The position numbers and the translations under genes were made by a program. From NCBI GenBank assembly GCA_004322135.1, contig SCSG01000032.1, positions 1-64,000 on the forward strand: DNA of 64,000 bases, given 5' to 3'. The notes beneath the pieces were generated by a model. The model made no database searches. It had not been told where the DNA came from and was given only the letters and a program-made list of their open reading frames with translations. This document shows, piece by piece, positions 54,422 to 63,887 of this stretch (the stretch's first letter is position 1; each line of letters begins with the position of its first letter). This stretch comes from Burkholderiaceae bacterium (GTDB taxonomy: Bacteria; Pseudomonadota; Gammaproteobacteria; Burkholderiales; Burkholderiaceae_B).

Positions 54422-55216
54422 TCAGTGAGCGCTCTTGGCCGCCTGTTGCCTGAACAGCACGATACCCAATACGATGAATGCGAGAAGGGCGAGCGAAGCC
54501 GAATAGCGGCTTAATGCCAGGCCCCCATGGGCGACAGGCTTGTCCAAGAAGTCGCCGACCACAGCACCCAATGGACGGGTCAGAATAAACGCAGCCCAGA
54601 AAAGCAGCGTATGTGAGAGATTCGTCCAGTAATACGCCACAGCAACCAACACCAGCAAGCCGCCAAAGAGAACCGCTGCTGCGCTATAGCCTGCACCCAT
54701 GGAGTCTGCCGTCCAGTCACCCAGCGCGGTGCCCAACGTCTGTGAGAACATGATCGTTACCCAGTAGAAAACCTCTACCTTGGGCGAATCCACCGTGTTG
54801 ATGGACACGGACCCCAGGGTGTGGTGCCACACGAAAAGAGACAGAAGCAGTAAAGCCAGAAGCAGGCTGGAGCCACCCAAATAGCCGATACCCAGCGACC
54901 GATCCACAAAATCAGCCAGAGTGGTCCCAACAGTCGTGGTGGCAACAATAGTGGCCCAATACAGCGCTGAATGGAATTTCGTGGCTCGCACCTGCGCGAT
55001 GACGAAGGCGATGAACAGCGCCGCAAAAATTCCCGTGGCGATAAGGTAGCCCAGATTCAACGACATCGAGACAGCGTCGCCCCCGGTTTCACCCAGTGTG
55101 GTGGCGGCGATCTTGATCACCCAAAAGCCAAGCGTCACTTCAGGAACCTTGGCAAGGGCCTGAATGGATGCGTCGGTGCGCCGTCCTGTGGAATTAAGGG
55201 CAGACAGCTGATTCAC
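54422..55216 (-). CDS. COG4705-like multi-pass membrane protein with fourfold internal repeat
   Basis: KVPEVTLGFWVIKIAATTLGETGGDAVSMSLNLGY; four [FY]W-x9-G-x4-D-x8-G repeats. GTG start with upstream ggaga. Confidence 0.8.
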   Translation of the reverse strand: MNQLSALNSTGRRTDASIQALAKVPEVTLGFWVIKIAATTLGETGGDAVSMSLNLGYLIATGIFAALFIAFVIAQVRATKFHSALYWATIVATTTVGTTLADFVDRSLGIGYLGGSSLLLALLLLSLFVWHHTLGSVSINTVDSPKVEVFYWVTIMFSQTLGTALGDWTADSMGAGYSAAAVLFGGLLVLVAVAYYWTNLSHTLLFWAAFILTRPLGAVVGDFLDKPVAHGGLALSRYSASLALLAFIVLGIVLFRQQAAKSAH

Positions 55217-55250
55217 AATGTTCTCCTGTCAACGTAAAACTACCTGCAAG

Positions 55251-55281
55251 GTTAGGGGAGCAAACTTAGGCCACCCTTAGG
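55251..55281 (-). promoter_or_regulatory. Candidate response-regulator operator: phased CTTAGG repeats
   Basis: GTTAGG 55251-55256, CTTAGG 55265-55270, CTTAGG 55276-55281; last two exactly 11 bp apart, upstream of the COG4705-like start. Confidence 0.45.
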
Positions 55282-55436
55282 GCCACCTGGATCGTCAGGT
55301 CATCTTCAGCCGGCAGCACGCATTGGTAAAACCCATGGCGAACCCTTCTGCCGCAAGACCTTTATAACCAACATAGTGTACGCACGCCAGCGTAGGGCAC
55401 ACTCGGAATAGGCGCCTCTGATACACACTGACAACA

Positions 55437-55465
55437 AAAAACCCGCAGAGAATATGCGGGTTTTT
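55437..55465 (-). terminator. Intrinsic terminator downstream of tRNA-Leu(GAG)
   Basis: aaaaacccgca-gagaata-tgcgggttttt. Confidence 0.85.
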
Positions 55466-55509
55466 GGGATTTCTGCAGCTGTGCTGTGAAGCGGCCTGAT
55501 CTTAAACTA

Positions 55510-55594
55510 TGGTGCCGACGGCGAGACTCGAACTCGCACAGCTCTCGCCACTACCCCCTCAAGATAGCGTGTCTACCAATTCCACCACGTCGGC
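55510..55594 (-). tRNA. tRNA-Leu (GAG)
   Basis: Reverse complement GCCGACGTGGTGGAATTGGTAGACACGCTATCTTGAGGGGGTAG...GTTCGAGTCTCGCCGTCGGCACCA; acceptor stem and encoded CCA present. Confidence 0.96.
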
Positions 55595-55797
55595 TAATAC
55601 CAAAATCACACTGCAAAACTGCTTTTATGAAGCTGCGGCAAGGCCGTCTTCATAGCCATCGCTCTTCATAAAGAGGGGTATTCTAGCATGAATGTCCTGT
55701 CGAAATTCCACCGCCTGCCATCGGCAGAATCAGGCTAATCCTACCCCCGCACCTTCCCGCGGGGCGTGCCTCAATGACGCGCGTACGTCCCTTATTC

Positions 55798-56514
55798 CTA
55801 CTTTGCCGGTGCTCCACTGGCAGGCGTGGTTCCGCTTTGGGGAACGGGCGCCTTGGGAACACTGGCGGCTGCTTGCGCCGCAGACTGCTCCGCCGAGAGG
55901 GCAGGTGCCTGAGTGCCGGCCGCAGCACCAGCGGGCGCGCTAACGCCGTTGGCATGCAAGCCCACGCCACCAGAAGACGCTCTAATGCCGCTGCCTTCGT
56001 CATGACCCGTAGAGGAGGAAATGCCCGGCGCACTGACACCGGAGGGAACGGCCGCGCTACTTGAAGGACCGGCAGCGCTCGAGACAGCGCCGGCCTTGGA
56101 ACTACTTGTCCCGGAAGGAGTGCCCGTGCCAGGATGGCTTGCGCCCGAGGGCGCCGCACTACCGGGCGCAGAAGGAACCGCCGAGCCCGTCGGGGCAACG
56201 GGTGCCGGAGCAACAGGTGCCGCAGGCTTCTGCGTGAACCCCTGCATAATGCCGCCATCGAGAATGGAATTGGTTGTGTGGTGCGACACGTACGCCAGAC
56301 CCAGCGTGGAAGCAAAAAAGATGACGGCCACCCACTTCGTGGTACGTGACAGGAAATTGGCTGCGCCACTGGCACCAAACAGGCTACCCGCCGAGCCGGC
56401 ACCGAACGAGGACCCCATGTCAGCCCCCTGACCCTGCTGCAGCAGGACAAGCACAATAATGGCTATTGACGTAATGACCTGAATCGTCAATAAAACAGAA
56501 TTCAACCAATGCAT
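55798..56514 (-). CDS. secG: Preprotein translocase subunit SecG with long low-complexity C-terminal tail
   Basis: MHWLNSVLLTIQVITSIAIIVLVLLQQGQGADMGSSFGAGSAGSLFGASGAANFLSRTTKWVAVIFF; then about 140 residues rich in Ala/Pro/Ser/Gly. Confidence 0.93.
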   Translation of the reverse strand: MHWLNSVLLTIQVITSIAIIVLVLLQQGQGADMGSSFGAGSAGSLFGASGAANFLSRTTKWVAVIFFASTLGLAYVSHHTTNSILDGGIMQGFTQKPAAPVAPAPVAPTGSAVPSAPGSAAPSGASHPGTGTPSGTSSSKAGAVSSAAGPSSSAAVPSGVSAPGISSSTGHDEGSGIRASSGGVGLHANGVSAPAGAAAGTQAPALSAEQSAAQAAASVPKAPVPQSGTTPASGAPAK

Positions 56515-56530
56515 TTGAAAACTCCGAAGC

Positions 56531-57295
56531 CTATGCGGCCGCTATACGTAAAAACTCTTCCGCCGCCAACGACGCGCCGCCAACCAGTGCCCCATCGATA
56601 TCGGGCATGGCAAACAGGCTAGCCGCATTGGACGCCTTGACGCTACCTCCGTACAACACACGCACATCGGGCGTAGCCAGAACCGCGAGCGATGCGCGTA
56701 TGTGCGCATGCACGTCCTGAGCCTGTTGCGGCGTAGCGGTACGCCCCGTGCCAATAGCCCAGACCGGCTCGTAAGCCACAACCACTTTTGCCACGGCCGC
56801 GGCACCCAGCGCCATCACTGGCGCCAACTGACGCGTAATAACGTCAGTCGTGCGGCCCGACTCCCGCTCTTGCAGGGTTTCGCCGACACACACAACCGGC
56901 GTAATACCCACAGCCAGCGCGGCACTGGCCTTGTCAGCCACCAACTGATCACCTTCGGCGTGCATGGAGCGGCGCTCGGAGTGGCCCACCAGTACCCAGC
57001 GGCAGGCAAAATCATCAAGCATGGTACCGGCTACTTCACCCGTGTATGCACCAAGGGTATGCGCACTGATGTCCTGGGCACCCCACGACACCGCACTACT
57101 TTGCAAAACACCCTGAACCTGGGCCAGATATGGAAACGGCGCGCATACTGCGATGTCGCAATGACCCACCACCCCCTCACCTTCGCGCAATTGCGCCAGC
57201 AACGCGGCATTGCCGGAAAGACTGCCATGCATCTTCCAATTGCCAATAACCAGACGCCTGCGCACTTGAGGAGCACTCGAATCAAAAACACCCAT
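56531..57295 (-). CDS. tpiA: Triosephosphate isomerase
   Basis: RLVIGNWKMHGS, WVLVGHSERRS, AYEPVWAIGTGRTATP, VLYGGSVKASNA. Confidence 0.97.
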   Translation of the reverse strand: MGVFDSSAPQVRRRLVIGNWKMHGSLSGNAALLAQLREGEGVVGHCDIAVCAPFPYLAQVQGVLQSSAVSWGAQDISAHTLGAYTGEVAGTMLDDFACRWVLVGHSERRSMHAEGDQLVADKASAALAVGITPVVCVGETLQERESGRTTDVITRQLAPVMALGAAAVAKVVVAYEPVWAIGTGRTATPQQAQDVHAHIRASLAVLATPDVRVLYGGSVKASNAASLFAMPDIDGALVGGASLAAEEFLRIAAA

Positions 57296-57449
57296 GTAGA
57301 CTTCAGCCTGACCTTTAACCGACCTTGAACGGCCCGCTCAATACGTACGGAACAAAAAGAGAATAGCCGATTATTGTAGCGTGTTAAAAGCCAAACCGCC
57401 TAATACAAGTGGTATTGAGGCCCAGGCATAACTTTCCCGAATGAAAGCC

Positions 57450-58430
57450 CTATTTCAGCACGAGCACGATTTTTCCGATCTGCTCACCCGCTTCCATCAT
57501 GGCATGCGCGTCGCACGCCTGAGCCAGCGGAAAAGTGGCATGCACAATAGGCCTGATTTTCTTCGCCTCCAGCAGGGGCCAGACGTGCTGCTTCAGGGAC
57601 GCAGCGATCTTGCCCTTGAACTCGACAGGACGAGGGCGCAGGGTGGAACCGGTTACCGTCATGCGCCGGCGCATCAGCTGGCTGAAGTCGACTGTACCCT
57701 TTGGCCCACCCAGCAGGGCAATAATGACGATGCGGCCTTCGTCGGCCAGGCACTTTTGATCGCGGTTGATGTAATCGCCCGCCACCATATCCAGGATGAC
57801 ATTCACCCCTTTACCCTGCGTAAGCGCCTTGATCTCTTCGACGAAGTCCTGGCTGCGGTAATTGATTCCCTTCGCTGCTCCAAGCTTTTCGACCGCGCGA
57901 ACCCGCTCGTCGCTGCCTACCGTGGCGTACACGGTACTGCCCATGGCTACGGCCAATTGAATGGCCGTCGTACCAATACCGCTGGCGCCGCCATGAACCA
58001 ACAAAGCCTCGCCTTTGGACAAGCGGCCACGGTCGAACACATTGCTCCAGACCGTGAAGTAAGTTTCCGGCAAGCCCGCCGCTTCGACATCGGACAAACC
58101 CTTGGGAATCGGCAAACATTGCAGCGCCGGCGCCACACAATATTCGGCGTAGCCTCCTCCAGCCAGTAACGCACACACTTTACTGCCCATAGCAAGGCCA
58201 CCTGCCGCCACATCGCCTCCGACGATTTCACCGGCCACCTCCAGCCCTGGCAGATCCGAGGCGCCGGGAGGCGCCGGGTAGTTGCCCGCGCGCTGGAAGG
58301 TGTCGGGCCGATTCACACCAGCCGCCGCAACCTTGATAAGCACTTCGCCCGCCCCCGGCCTGGGAATTGGCCGCTCGACAACCTTCAACACCTCGGGTCC
58401 ACCGGGAACGGAAATTTCCACCGCTTTCAT
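57450..58430 (-). CDS. NAD(P)H-quinone oxidoreductase, MDR/PIG3-like
   Basis: MKAVEISVPGGPEVLKVVERPIP, VNRPDTFQRAGNYPAPPGASDLPGLEVAGEIV, LLVHGGASGIGTTAIQLA. Confidence 0.92.
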   Translation of the reverse strand: MKAVEISVPGGPEVLKVVERPIPRPGAGEVLIKVAAAGVNRPDTFQRAGNYPAPPGASDLPGLEVAGEIVGGDVAAGGLAMGSKVCALLAGGGYAEYCVAPALQCLPIPKGLSDVEAAGLPETYFTVWSNVFDRGRLSKGEALLVHGGASGIGTTAIQLAVAMGSTVYATVGSDERVRAVEKLGAAKGINYRSQDFVEEIKALTQGKGVNVILDMVAGDYINRDQKCLADEGRIVIIALLGGPKGTVDFSQLMRRRMTVTGSTLRPRPVEFKGKIAASLKQHVWPLLEAKKIRPIVHATFPLAQACDAHAMMEAGEQIGKIVLVLK

Positions 58431-58726
58431 GACGACTCCTGTTCATGGGAGCCAGGGCCGCGACACGGCACACCTGGCTCACGCATGGATTATGGGTATG
58501 GGCTTACATTCCAAAAGGAATTCTATTATCACCGATGAGCGGCACGAACGAAAACGTAGAGTACTTGAGCATCCTTAAGGAGCGGCTCATGCATTCATAC
58601 GCAGGCCACATGCCCACCTTCACGCCCGATTTGCCCAAAAAAAATCAAAGGTGCAGGCCAAAAGTGACAAGGGAATTCACATGGGCTACACTTTCGACCT
58701 TTGTAAAAGCCCCATTTGTAAACCGG

Positions 58727-58816
58727 GGAAGCGTGCCAGAGTGGTTGAATGGACTGGTCTTGAAAACCAGCGACGGGGCAACCCGTCCGTGAGTTCGAAT
58801 CTCACCGCTTCCGCCA
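58727..58816 (+). tRNA. tRNA-Ser (UGA)
   Basis: GGAAGCGTGCCAGAGTGGTTGAATGGACTGGTCTTGAAAACCAGC...GTTCGAATCTCACCGCTTCCGCCA; long variable arm, encoded CCA. Confidence 0.96.
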
Positions 58817-59049
58817 GAATCGGGGCTCTTGCACATTAACGGCGAATGAGCGGGGCTTCTGCCCCAGACAAACACCTGCCAGCCTGCCAGCCACGATTTC
58901 AACGACGAAAAGAACACCCAGCGCAATCGCGCAGGCGATGTTCACATTGCTGTACCACCACAGCGAGTCGCTGCGGCGTGCCCACAACGCCGTCACTCCG
59001 ACGCGAATACAATCCCTCATAACCATGCCATTTGAGGTCACACGAACAC

Positions 59050-61005
59050 ATGTGCGGAATTGCCGGATTTGTTGACAGGCACCCTGCGCCTGGCCGCTTC
59101 GACCCCCTGCGGGGGATGATCAATACCATCCGCCACCGGGGGCCGGACGAATCTGGCATGTGGGTGGATGAGGTATCGGGCGTGGCATTGGGGCACAGGC
59201 GTCTTTCAATATTGGAACTGTCGGCCGCAGGCAGCCAACCCATGCACTCGGCCGACGGACGTCACGTCATGGTTTTCAATGGCGAAATCTACAATCACCT
59301 TCACCTGCGTGAACAGCTACAAAACGCAGCCCCGTCGTGGCGCGGCCACTCCGACACGGAAACGCTGCTGGCCTGCATCAGCACGTGGGGTCTCGAACAC
59401 ACCCTGAAGGAAGCCGTCGGCATGTTTGCCATCGCCGTGTGGGACCGCCATCGACGCGTGCTGTCGCTGGCACGTGATCGCACCGGCGAAAAGCCGCTGT
59501 ACTGGGGCTGGCAAGGCGATACGCTCATGTTCGGATCAGAGCTCAAGGCGTTGAAGGCCCACCCGGCTTGCCGCGCGCAAATCGACCGCAACGTGTTGGC
59601 CCTTTACCTGCGTCACGGCTACATAGCCGCTCCCTATAGCATTTACCAGGGCATCAACAAGCTTCCCCCGGGACACTACATCGAAATTCCATTGGCCAAT
59701 CTCCAAGGGGCACGCGAGGCGGCGAGCCACCCATACTGGTCCATGAATCAGGCCATTCAGACGGGGCTGGCGCATCCCTTCGAAGGCAGCGACGCCGAGG
59801 CAATCGACGCGCTGGAACGGCAGCTGCTACAAAGCGTGCGCGGGCAGATGCTGGCCGACGTGCCACTTGGTGCATTTCTGAGCGGCGGTGTGGACAGCAG
59901 CGTGATCGCGGCACTGATGCAGGCGCAAGGCCGCGGGACCATACGCACTTTTACGATGGGATTCAGCGACAAGCGCTACAACGAAGCACCATTTGCACGC
60001 GCCGTGGCGGAACACCTCGGCACCACGCATACTGAAGTAACCGTTACACCCGAGGATGCGCTGGCAGTTGTTCCCAGTCTGCCACACATTTACGACGAGC
60101 CCTTCGCCGACAGCTCGCAAATCCCCACCTACATGGTCAGCCGCCTGGCCCGGCAGCACGTCACGGTCGCGCTGAGCGGCGACGGTGGTGATGAGTTGTT
60201 TGGTGGCTACAACACGTACAAAATTGCACCGCGTACCTGGAGCAGGCTCAGCCGCCTGCCCGTTGCCGCGCGCCGCACCGCGGGCGCCGTGCTCAGCGCA
60301 CCCATCTCCTCGTCGTTAATGGCCACAACCCTCAACAGCCTGCACCCCTTTCTCCCTGCGCGCCTGCGCCAGACGGCGACGGGTGCAAAGGCGGACAAAT
60401 TCGCAGACCTGCTGCGTGCGGGCAGCCGTGAAGCGTTTTACCGAAAAATGGTAAGCCGCTGGCGCGTACCGGAAAAAGCCGTACCCGATTCTCGGGAGCC
60501 GACCACACAACTGAACAACCCCGAATCCTGGCCGGGTGAAGGCCTGCCATTTGAACAATGGCTGATGGCCATGGACGCGCAAACCTATCTTCCGGGCGAC
60601 ATCCTCACCAAGGTGGATCGTGCCGCCATGGCCAACAGCCTGGAAACGCGCGTACCACTGCTGGACCACCGCGTCATCGAGCTCGCATGGCGTCTGCCAC
60701 TGCACATGAAAATACGTGACGGCAAAGGTAAATGGCTGCTGCGCCAGGTGCTGTTCCGGCACGTGCCAGCCAGCCTTATCGAGCGCCCCAAGAAGGGTTT
60801 CTCGGTGCCGCTTGCGGCATGGCTGCGCGGTCCGCTGCACGACTGGGCAGAAAGCCTGCTGGACGAAGCCAGGCTGCGGCGTGAAGGCTATTTCAACCCC
60901 ATCCCCATCCGCAAGGCCTGGGAGCGCCACCTGAACGGCAAGGACGATTGTTCAAGACGCCTGTGGCCCGTACTCATGTTCCAGGCCTGGCTGGAAACGC
61001 AATAA
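59050..61005 (+). CDS. asnB: Asparagine synthase (glutamine-hydrolysing)
   Basis: MCGIAGFVDRH (N-terminal nucleophile Cys), RHRGPDESGMW, FLSGGVDSSVIAALM, LSGDGGDELFGGYNTYK, PGDILTKVDRAAMANSLETRVPLLDHRVIELA. Confidence 0.93.
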   Translation: MCGIAGFVDRHPAPGRFDPLRGMINTIRHRGPDESGMWVDEVSGVALGHRRLSILELSAAGSQPMHSADGRHVMVFNGEIYNHLHLREQLQNAAPSWRGHSDTETLLACISTWGLEHTLKEAVGMFAIAVWDRHRRVLSLARDRTGEKPLYWGWQGDTLMFGSELKALKAHPACRAQIDRNVLALYLRHGYIAAPYSIYQGINKLPPGHYIEIPLANLQGAREAASHPYWSMNQAIQTGLAHPFEGSDAEAIDALERQLLQSVRGQMLADVPLGAFLSGGVDSSVIAALMQAQGRGTIRTFTMGFSDKRYNEAPFARAVAEHLGTTHTEVTVTPEDALAVVPSLPHIYDEPFADSSQIPTYMVSRLARQHVTVALSGDGGDELFGGYNTYKIAPRTWSRLSRLPVAARRTAGAVLSAPISSSLMATTLNSLHPFLPARLRQTATGAKADKFADLLRAGSREAFYRKMVSRWRVPEKAVPDSREPTTQLNNPESWPGEGLPFEQWLMAMDAQTYLPGDILTKVDRAAMANSLETRVPLLDHRVIELAWRLPLHMKIRDGKGKWLLRQVLFRHVPASLIERPKKGFSVPLAAWLRGPLHDWAESLLDEARLRREGYFNPIPIRKAWERHLNGKDDCSRRLWPVLMFQAWLETQ

Positions 61006-61089
61006 CGCGCGCATCATGCGCTTGCAGACATGGAGCCAACGGCACGGCGGCATGCAGGGAATAATCGTTCATGCAATAATTGCAGGCTC

Positions 61090-61175
61090 GCGTCCATGGC
61101 GGAATTGGTAGACGCAAGAGACTTAAAATCTCTCGATCATTGATCGTGCCGGTTCGATTCCGGCTGGACGCACCA
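61090..61175 (+). tRNA. tRNA-Leu (UAA)
   Basis: GCGTCCATGGCGGAATTGGTAGACGCAAGAGACTTAAAATCTCT...GTTCGATTCCGGCTGGACGCACCA. Confidence 0.96.
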
Positions 61176-61364
61176 GTAAAATCAAGTACCCCCAACCACG
61201 TTATGCGCGCCACATCGGCGTCGAGCCCCACCAGGCGCGCATTGCGGTACACCGCACCCACATCAACAAAGAAGGCACCTTGCCACTGGTCAGGCGGGGG
61301 CAAGCACAACAAAAAGCGCGGACGAGCCGCGCCAAATGTTGCCTATCGTGCTGCTGTCTGCTAC

Positions 61365-63524
61365 CTATTGCGCAGGCGTATCAGGCGTTGCTGCAGACGG
61401 ACCCTGCGGGCCTCCCTGAGCTTCGATACCGCCGATGGCCTTCATGGACAGGCGCAGGCGCCCCTTGTCGTCGGCTTCAATAACCTTGATGCGCACGGTC
61501 TGACCGACCTTGAGCACGTCATTGATGTTATTGATGCGGTAATTGGCGATTTCGGAAATATGCAGCAGCCCATCGCGGCCGGGCAGGACCTGAATAATGG
61601 CGCCGAAATCCAGCAGACGCAGCACCGGACCCTCGTACTCCTGACCCACTTCCACGTCGGCGGTAAGCTCTTTGATGCGGCGTTCGGCGTCGCGGGCGCG
61701 ATCAAGATCGGCGCTGGCAATAGTAATGGTGCCGTCATCGCCGATGTCAATCTGAGTGCCGGTTTCCTCGGTCAGCGCACGAATGGTGGCGCCGCCCTTG
61801 CCGATCACATCGCGGATTTTTTCAGGGTTGATCTTGACCGTAAGCATGCGCGGCGCAAATTCGGATAGCTCGGTGCGTGAGCCTTCCAGTGCTTCACGCA
61901 TCTTGGAAAGAATATGCAGGCGGCCTTCACGGGCTTGCGTCAATGCGACCTGCATGATTTCCTTGGTGATGCCCTGAATCTTGATGTCCATTTGCAAGGC
62001 AGTAATACCGTTCACCGTACCGGCAACCTTGAAGTCCATGTCACCCAAATGATCCTCGTCACCCAAAATGTCGGTCAGGACCGCGAACTTGCCCCCGTCC
62101 TTGATCAGACCCATGGCGACACCAGCAACGTGATCCTTGATGGGAACACCGGCATCCATCAGCGCCAACGATCCGCCACACACCGACGCCATCGACGAGG
62201 ATCCGTTGGATTCGGTAATTTCGGACACGACACGAATGGTGTACTGGAATTCCTGGGCATCCGGCAACAACGCGATAAGAGCACGCTTGGCAAGCCGGCC
62301 GTGCCCGATTTCGCGGCGTTTTGGCACACCAAACCGCCCGGTTTCGCCGGTGGCAAACGGCGGCATGTTGTAGTGCATCATGAAGCGGTCGCGCGACTCG
62401 CCCATGATCGAATCAATAATCTGTTCGTCCTGGCGCGTGCCCAGCGTGGCCACAACCAATGCCTGGGTTTCACCGCGGGTGAACAGGGCGCTGCCATGGG
62501 CGCGCGGCAACACGCTCAGGCGCACGCTGATGGGGCGCACGGTACGGGTGTCGCGACCGTCGATACGGGGCTCGCCGTTAAGGATACGGCCGCGCACGAT
62601 GTGGGCTTCCAGATCAAACAGAATATTTTCGACTTCGACACTGTCGGGAGCTTCCTCACCCTTGGCCTCGGCATGCGCAAGCAGTGTTTCTTTGACCTGT
62701 GCATAGACTTCACGCAGTTTGGCCGTACGCTCTTGTTTCTCGCGAATTTGGTAGACTTCCTGCAGCCTTTCCTGGGCTGCGGCGCTGACTGCCGTGATAA
62801 GCGCGTCGTTGCGCGGCGCGGCGTGCCAGTCCCACTCGGGCTTGCCAGCCTGCGCCACCAGGTCATGAATAGCATTGATGACAATCTGCAGCTGTTCGTG
62901 CCCGAAGACTACGCCACCCAGCATGACCTCTTCCGACAACTGCTGCGCCTCGGACTCGACCATCAGCACGGCCGCTTCCGTACCCGCCACCACCAGGTTC
63001 ATCTTGGATTCATGCAGTTGCGTGGTGGTGGGATTGACGACGTACTCGCCATTCACATACCCGACACGCGCAGCACCAATGGGTCCGTTGAACGGAATGC
63101 CCGAGATGGCCAGCGCCGCCGAAGCGCCAATCATGGCAGCAATGTCGGGATCGATTTCAGGATTGACCGACACGGTGTGGATGATGACCTGAACGTCGTT
63201 GTAGAAGCCTTCGGGAAACAGCGGACGCAACGGGCGGTCGATAAGACGCGACGTAAGCGTTTCTTTTTCGGAAGGCTTGCCTTCACGCTTGAAAAAGCCG
63301 CCAGGAATGCGCCCCGCGGCGTATGTCTTTTCAACATAGTCCACCGTCAGCGGGAAAAAATCCTGTCCCGGCTTGGCCTTCCTGGATGCGACAACAGTAG
63401 CCAAAATGACTGTGTCCTCGATGGACACCAGCACGGCGCCGGACGCCTGGCGAGCAATCTCGCCGGTTTCAAGCACTACCGTATGCTGACCGTACTGGAA
63501 TGATTTGGTCACTTTATTAAACAT
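61365..63524 (-). CDS. pnp: Polyribonucleotide nucleotidyltransferase
   Basis: [54 protein letters not shown] and S1 domains ([27 protein letters not shown]). Confidence 0.97.
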   Translation of the reverse strand: MFNKVTKSFQYGQHTVVLETGEIARQASGAVLVSIEDTVILATVVASRKAKPGQDFFPLTVDYVEKTYAAGRIPGGFFKREGKPSEKETLTSRLIDRPLRPLFPEGFYNDVQVIIHTVSVNPEIDPDIAAMIGASAALAISGIPFNGPIGAARVGYVNGEYVVNPTTTQLHESKMNLVVAGTEAAVLMVESEAQQLSEEVMLGGVVFGHEQLQIVINAIHDLVAQAGKPEWDWHAAPRNDALITAVSAAAQERLQEVYQIREKQERTAKLREVYAQVKETLLAHAEAKGEEAPDSVEVENILFDLEAHIVRGRILNGEPRIDGRDTRTVRPISVRLSVLPRAHGSALFTRGETQALVVATLGTRQDEQIIDSIMGESRDRFMMHYNMPPFATGETGRFGVPKRREIGHGRLAKRALIALLPDAQEFQYTIRVVSEITESNGSSSMASVCGGSLALMDAGVPIKDHVAGVAMGLIKDGGKFAVLTDILGDEDHLGDMDFKVAGTVNGITALQMDIKIQGITKEIMQVALTQAREGRLHILSKMREALEGSRTELSEFAPRMLTVKINPEKIRDVIGKGGATIRALTEETGTQIDIGDDGTITIASADLDRARDAERRIKELTADVEVGQEYEGPVLRLLDFGAIIQVLPGRDGLLHISEIANYRINNINDVLKVGQTVRIKVIEADDKGRLRLSMKAIGGIEAQGGPQGPSAATPDTPAQ

Positions 63525-63548
63525 TACGGACTATCCTTAAAATAGAAA

Positions 63549-63589
63549 AACCGTGTGCGCCGCGAATTATCGTCGCAGCACCCACGGTT
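63549..63589 (-). terminator. Hairpin in the rpsO-pnp intergenic region (candidate rpsO terminator / processing site)
   Basis: aaccgtg ... cacggtt perfect arms; on the minus strand the 3' arm is followed by a T-rich run (cacggtttttctatttt). Confidence 0.65.
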
Positions 63590-63617
63590 ATACATAATGG
63601 GGAGCCAGCCCCGGGTA

Positions 63618-63887
63618 TCACTTACGCAGACCGAGCTTTTCGATCAGGGAGCGGTATGAATCGGGGTTGCGGCCCTTGAGGTAATCGAGCAGTTTGCGAC
63701 GGCGGCTAACCATGCGCAGCAAGCCGCGACGCGAATGGTGATCTTTCATGTGCGTTTTGAAATGGTCGGTCAGCCCGTTGATGCGAGCCGTCAACAGCGC
63801 CACTTGCACTTCAGGAGAGCCGGTATCACCCTGCGCGCGTTGATACTGCGCAACGATATCGGATTTATTGATGTCGGATACAGACAT
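63618..63887 (-). CDS. rpsO: 30S ribosomal protein S15
   Basis: [55 protein letters not shown]. Confidence 0.98.
   Translation of the reverse strand: MSVSDINKSDIVAQYQRAQGDTGSPEVQVALLTARINGLTDHFKTHMKDHHSRRGLLRMVSRRRKLLDYLKGRNPDSYRSLIEKLGLRK

Noticed and set aside
44489-55509. Integrative element with integrase or attachment repeats beside tRNA-Leu
   Set aside because: No integrase, transposase or duplicated tRNA end was found by eye; only a comparative analysis could support insertion.
61914-63503. 529-aa plus-strand ORF opposite pnp
   Set aside because: Mirror ORF caused by GC-rich codon bias; composition (His/Gln/Arg-rich) and lack of domains do not look like a protein, while pnp is unambiguous.
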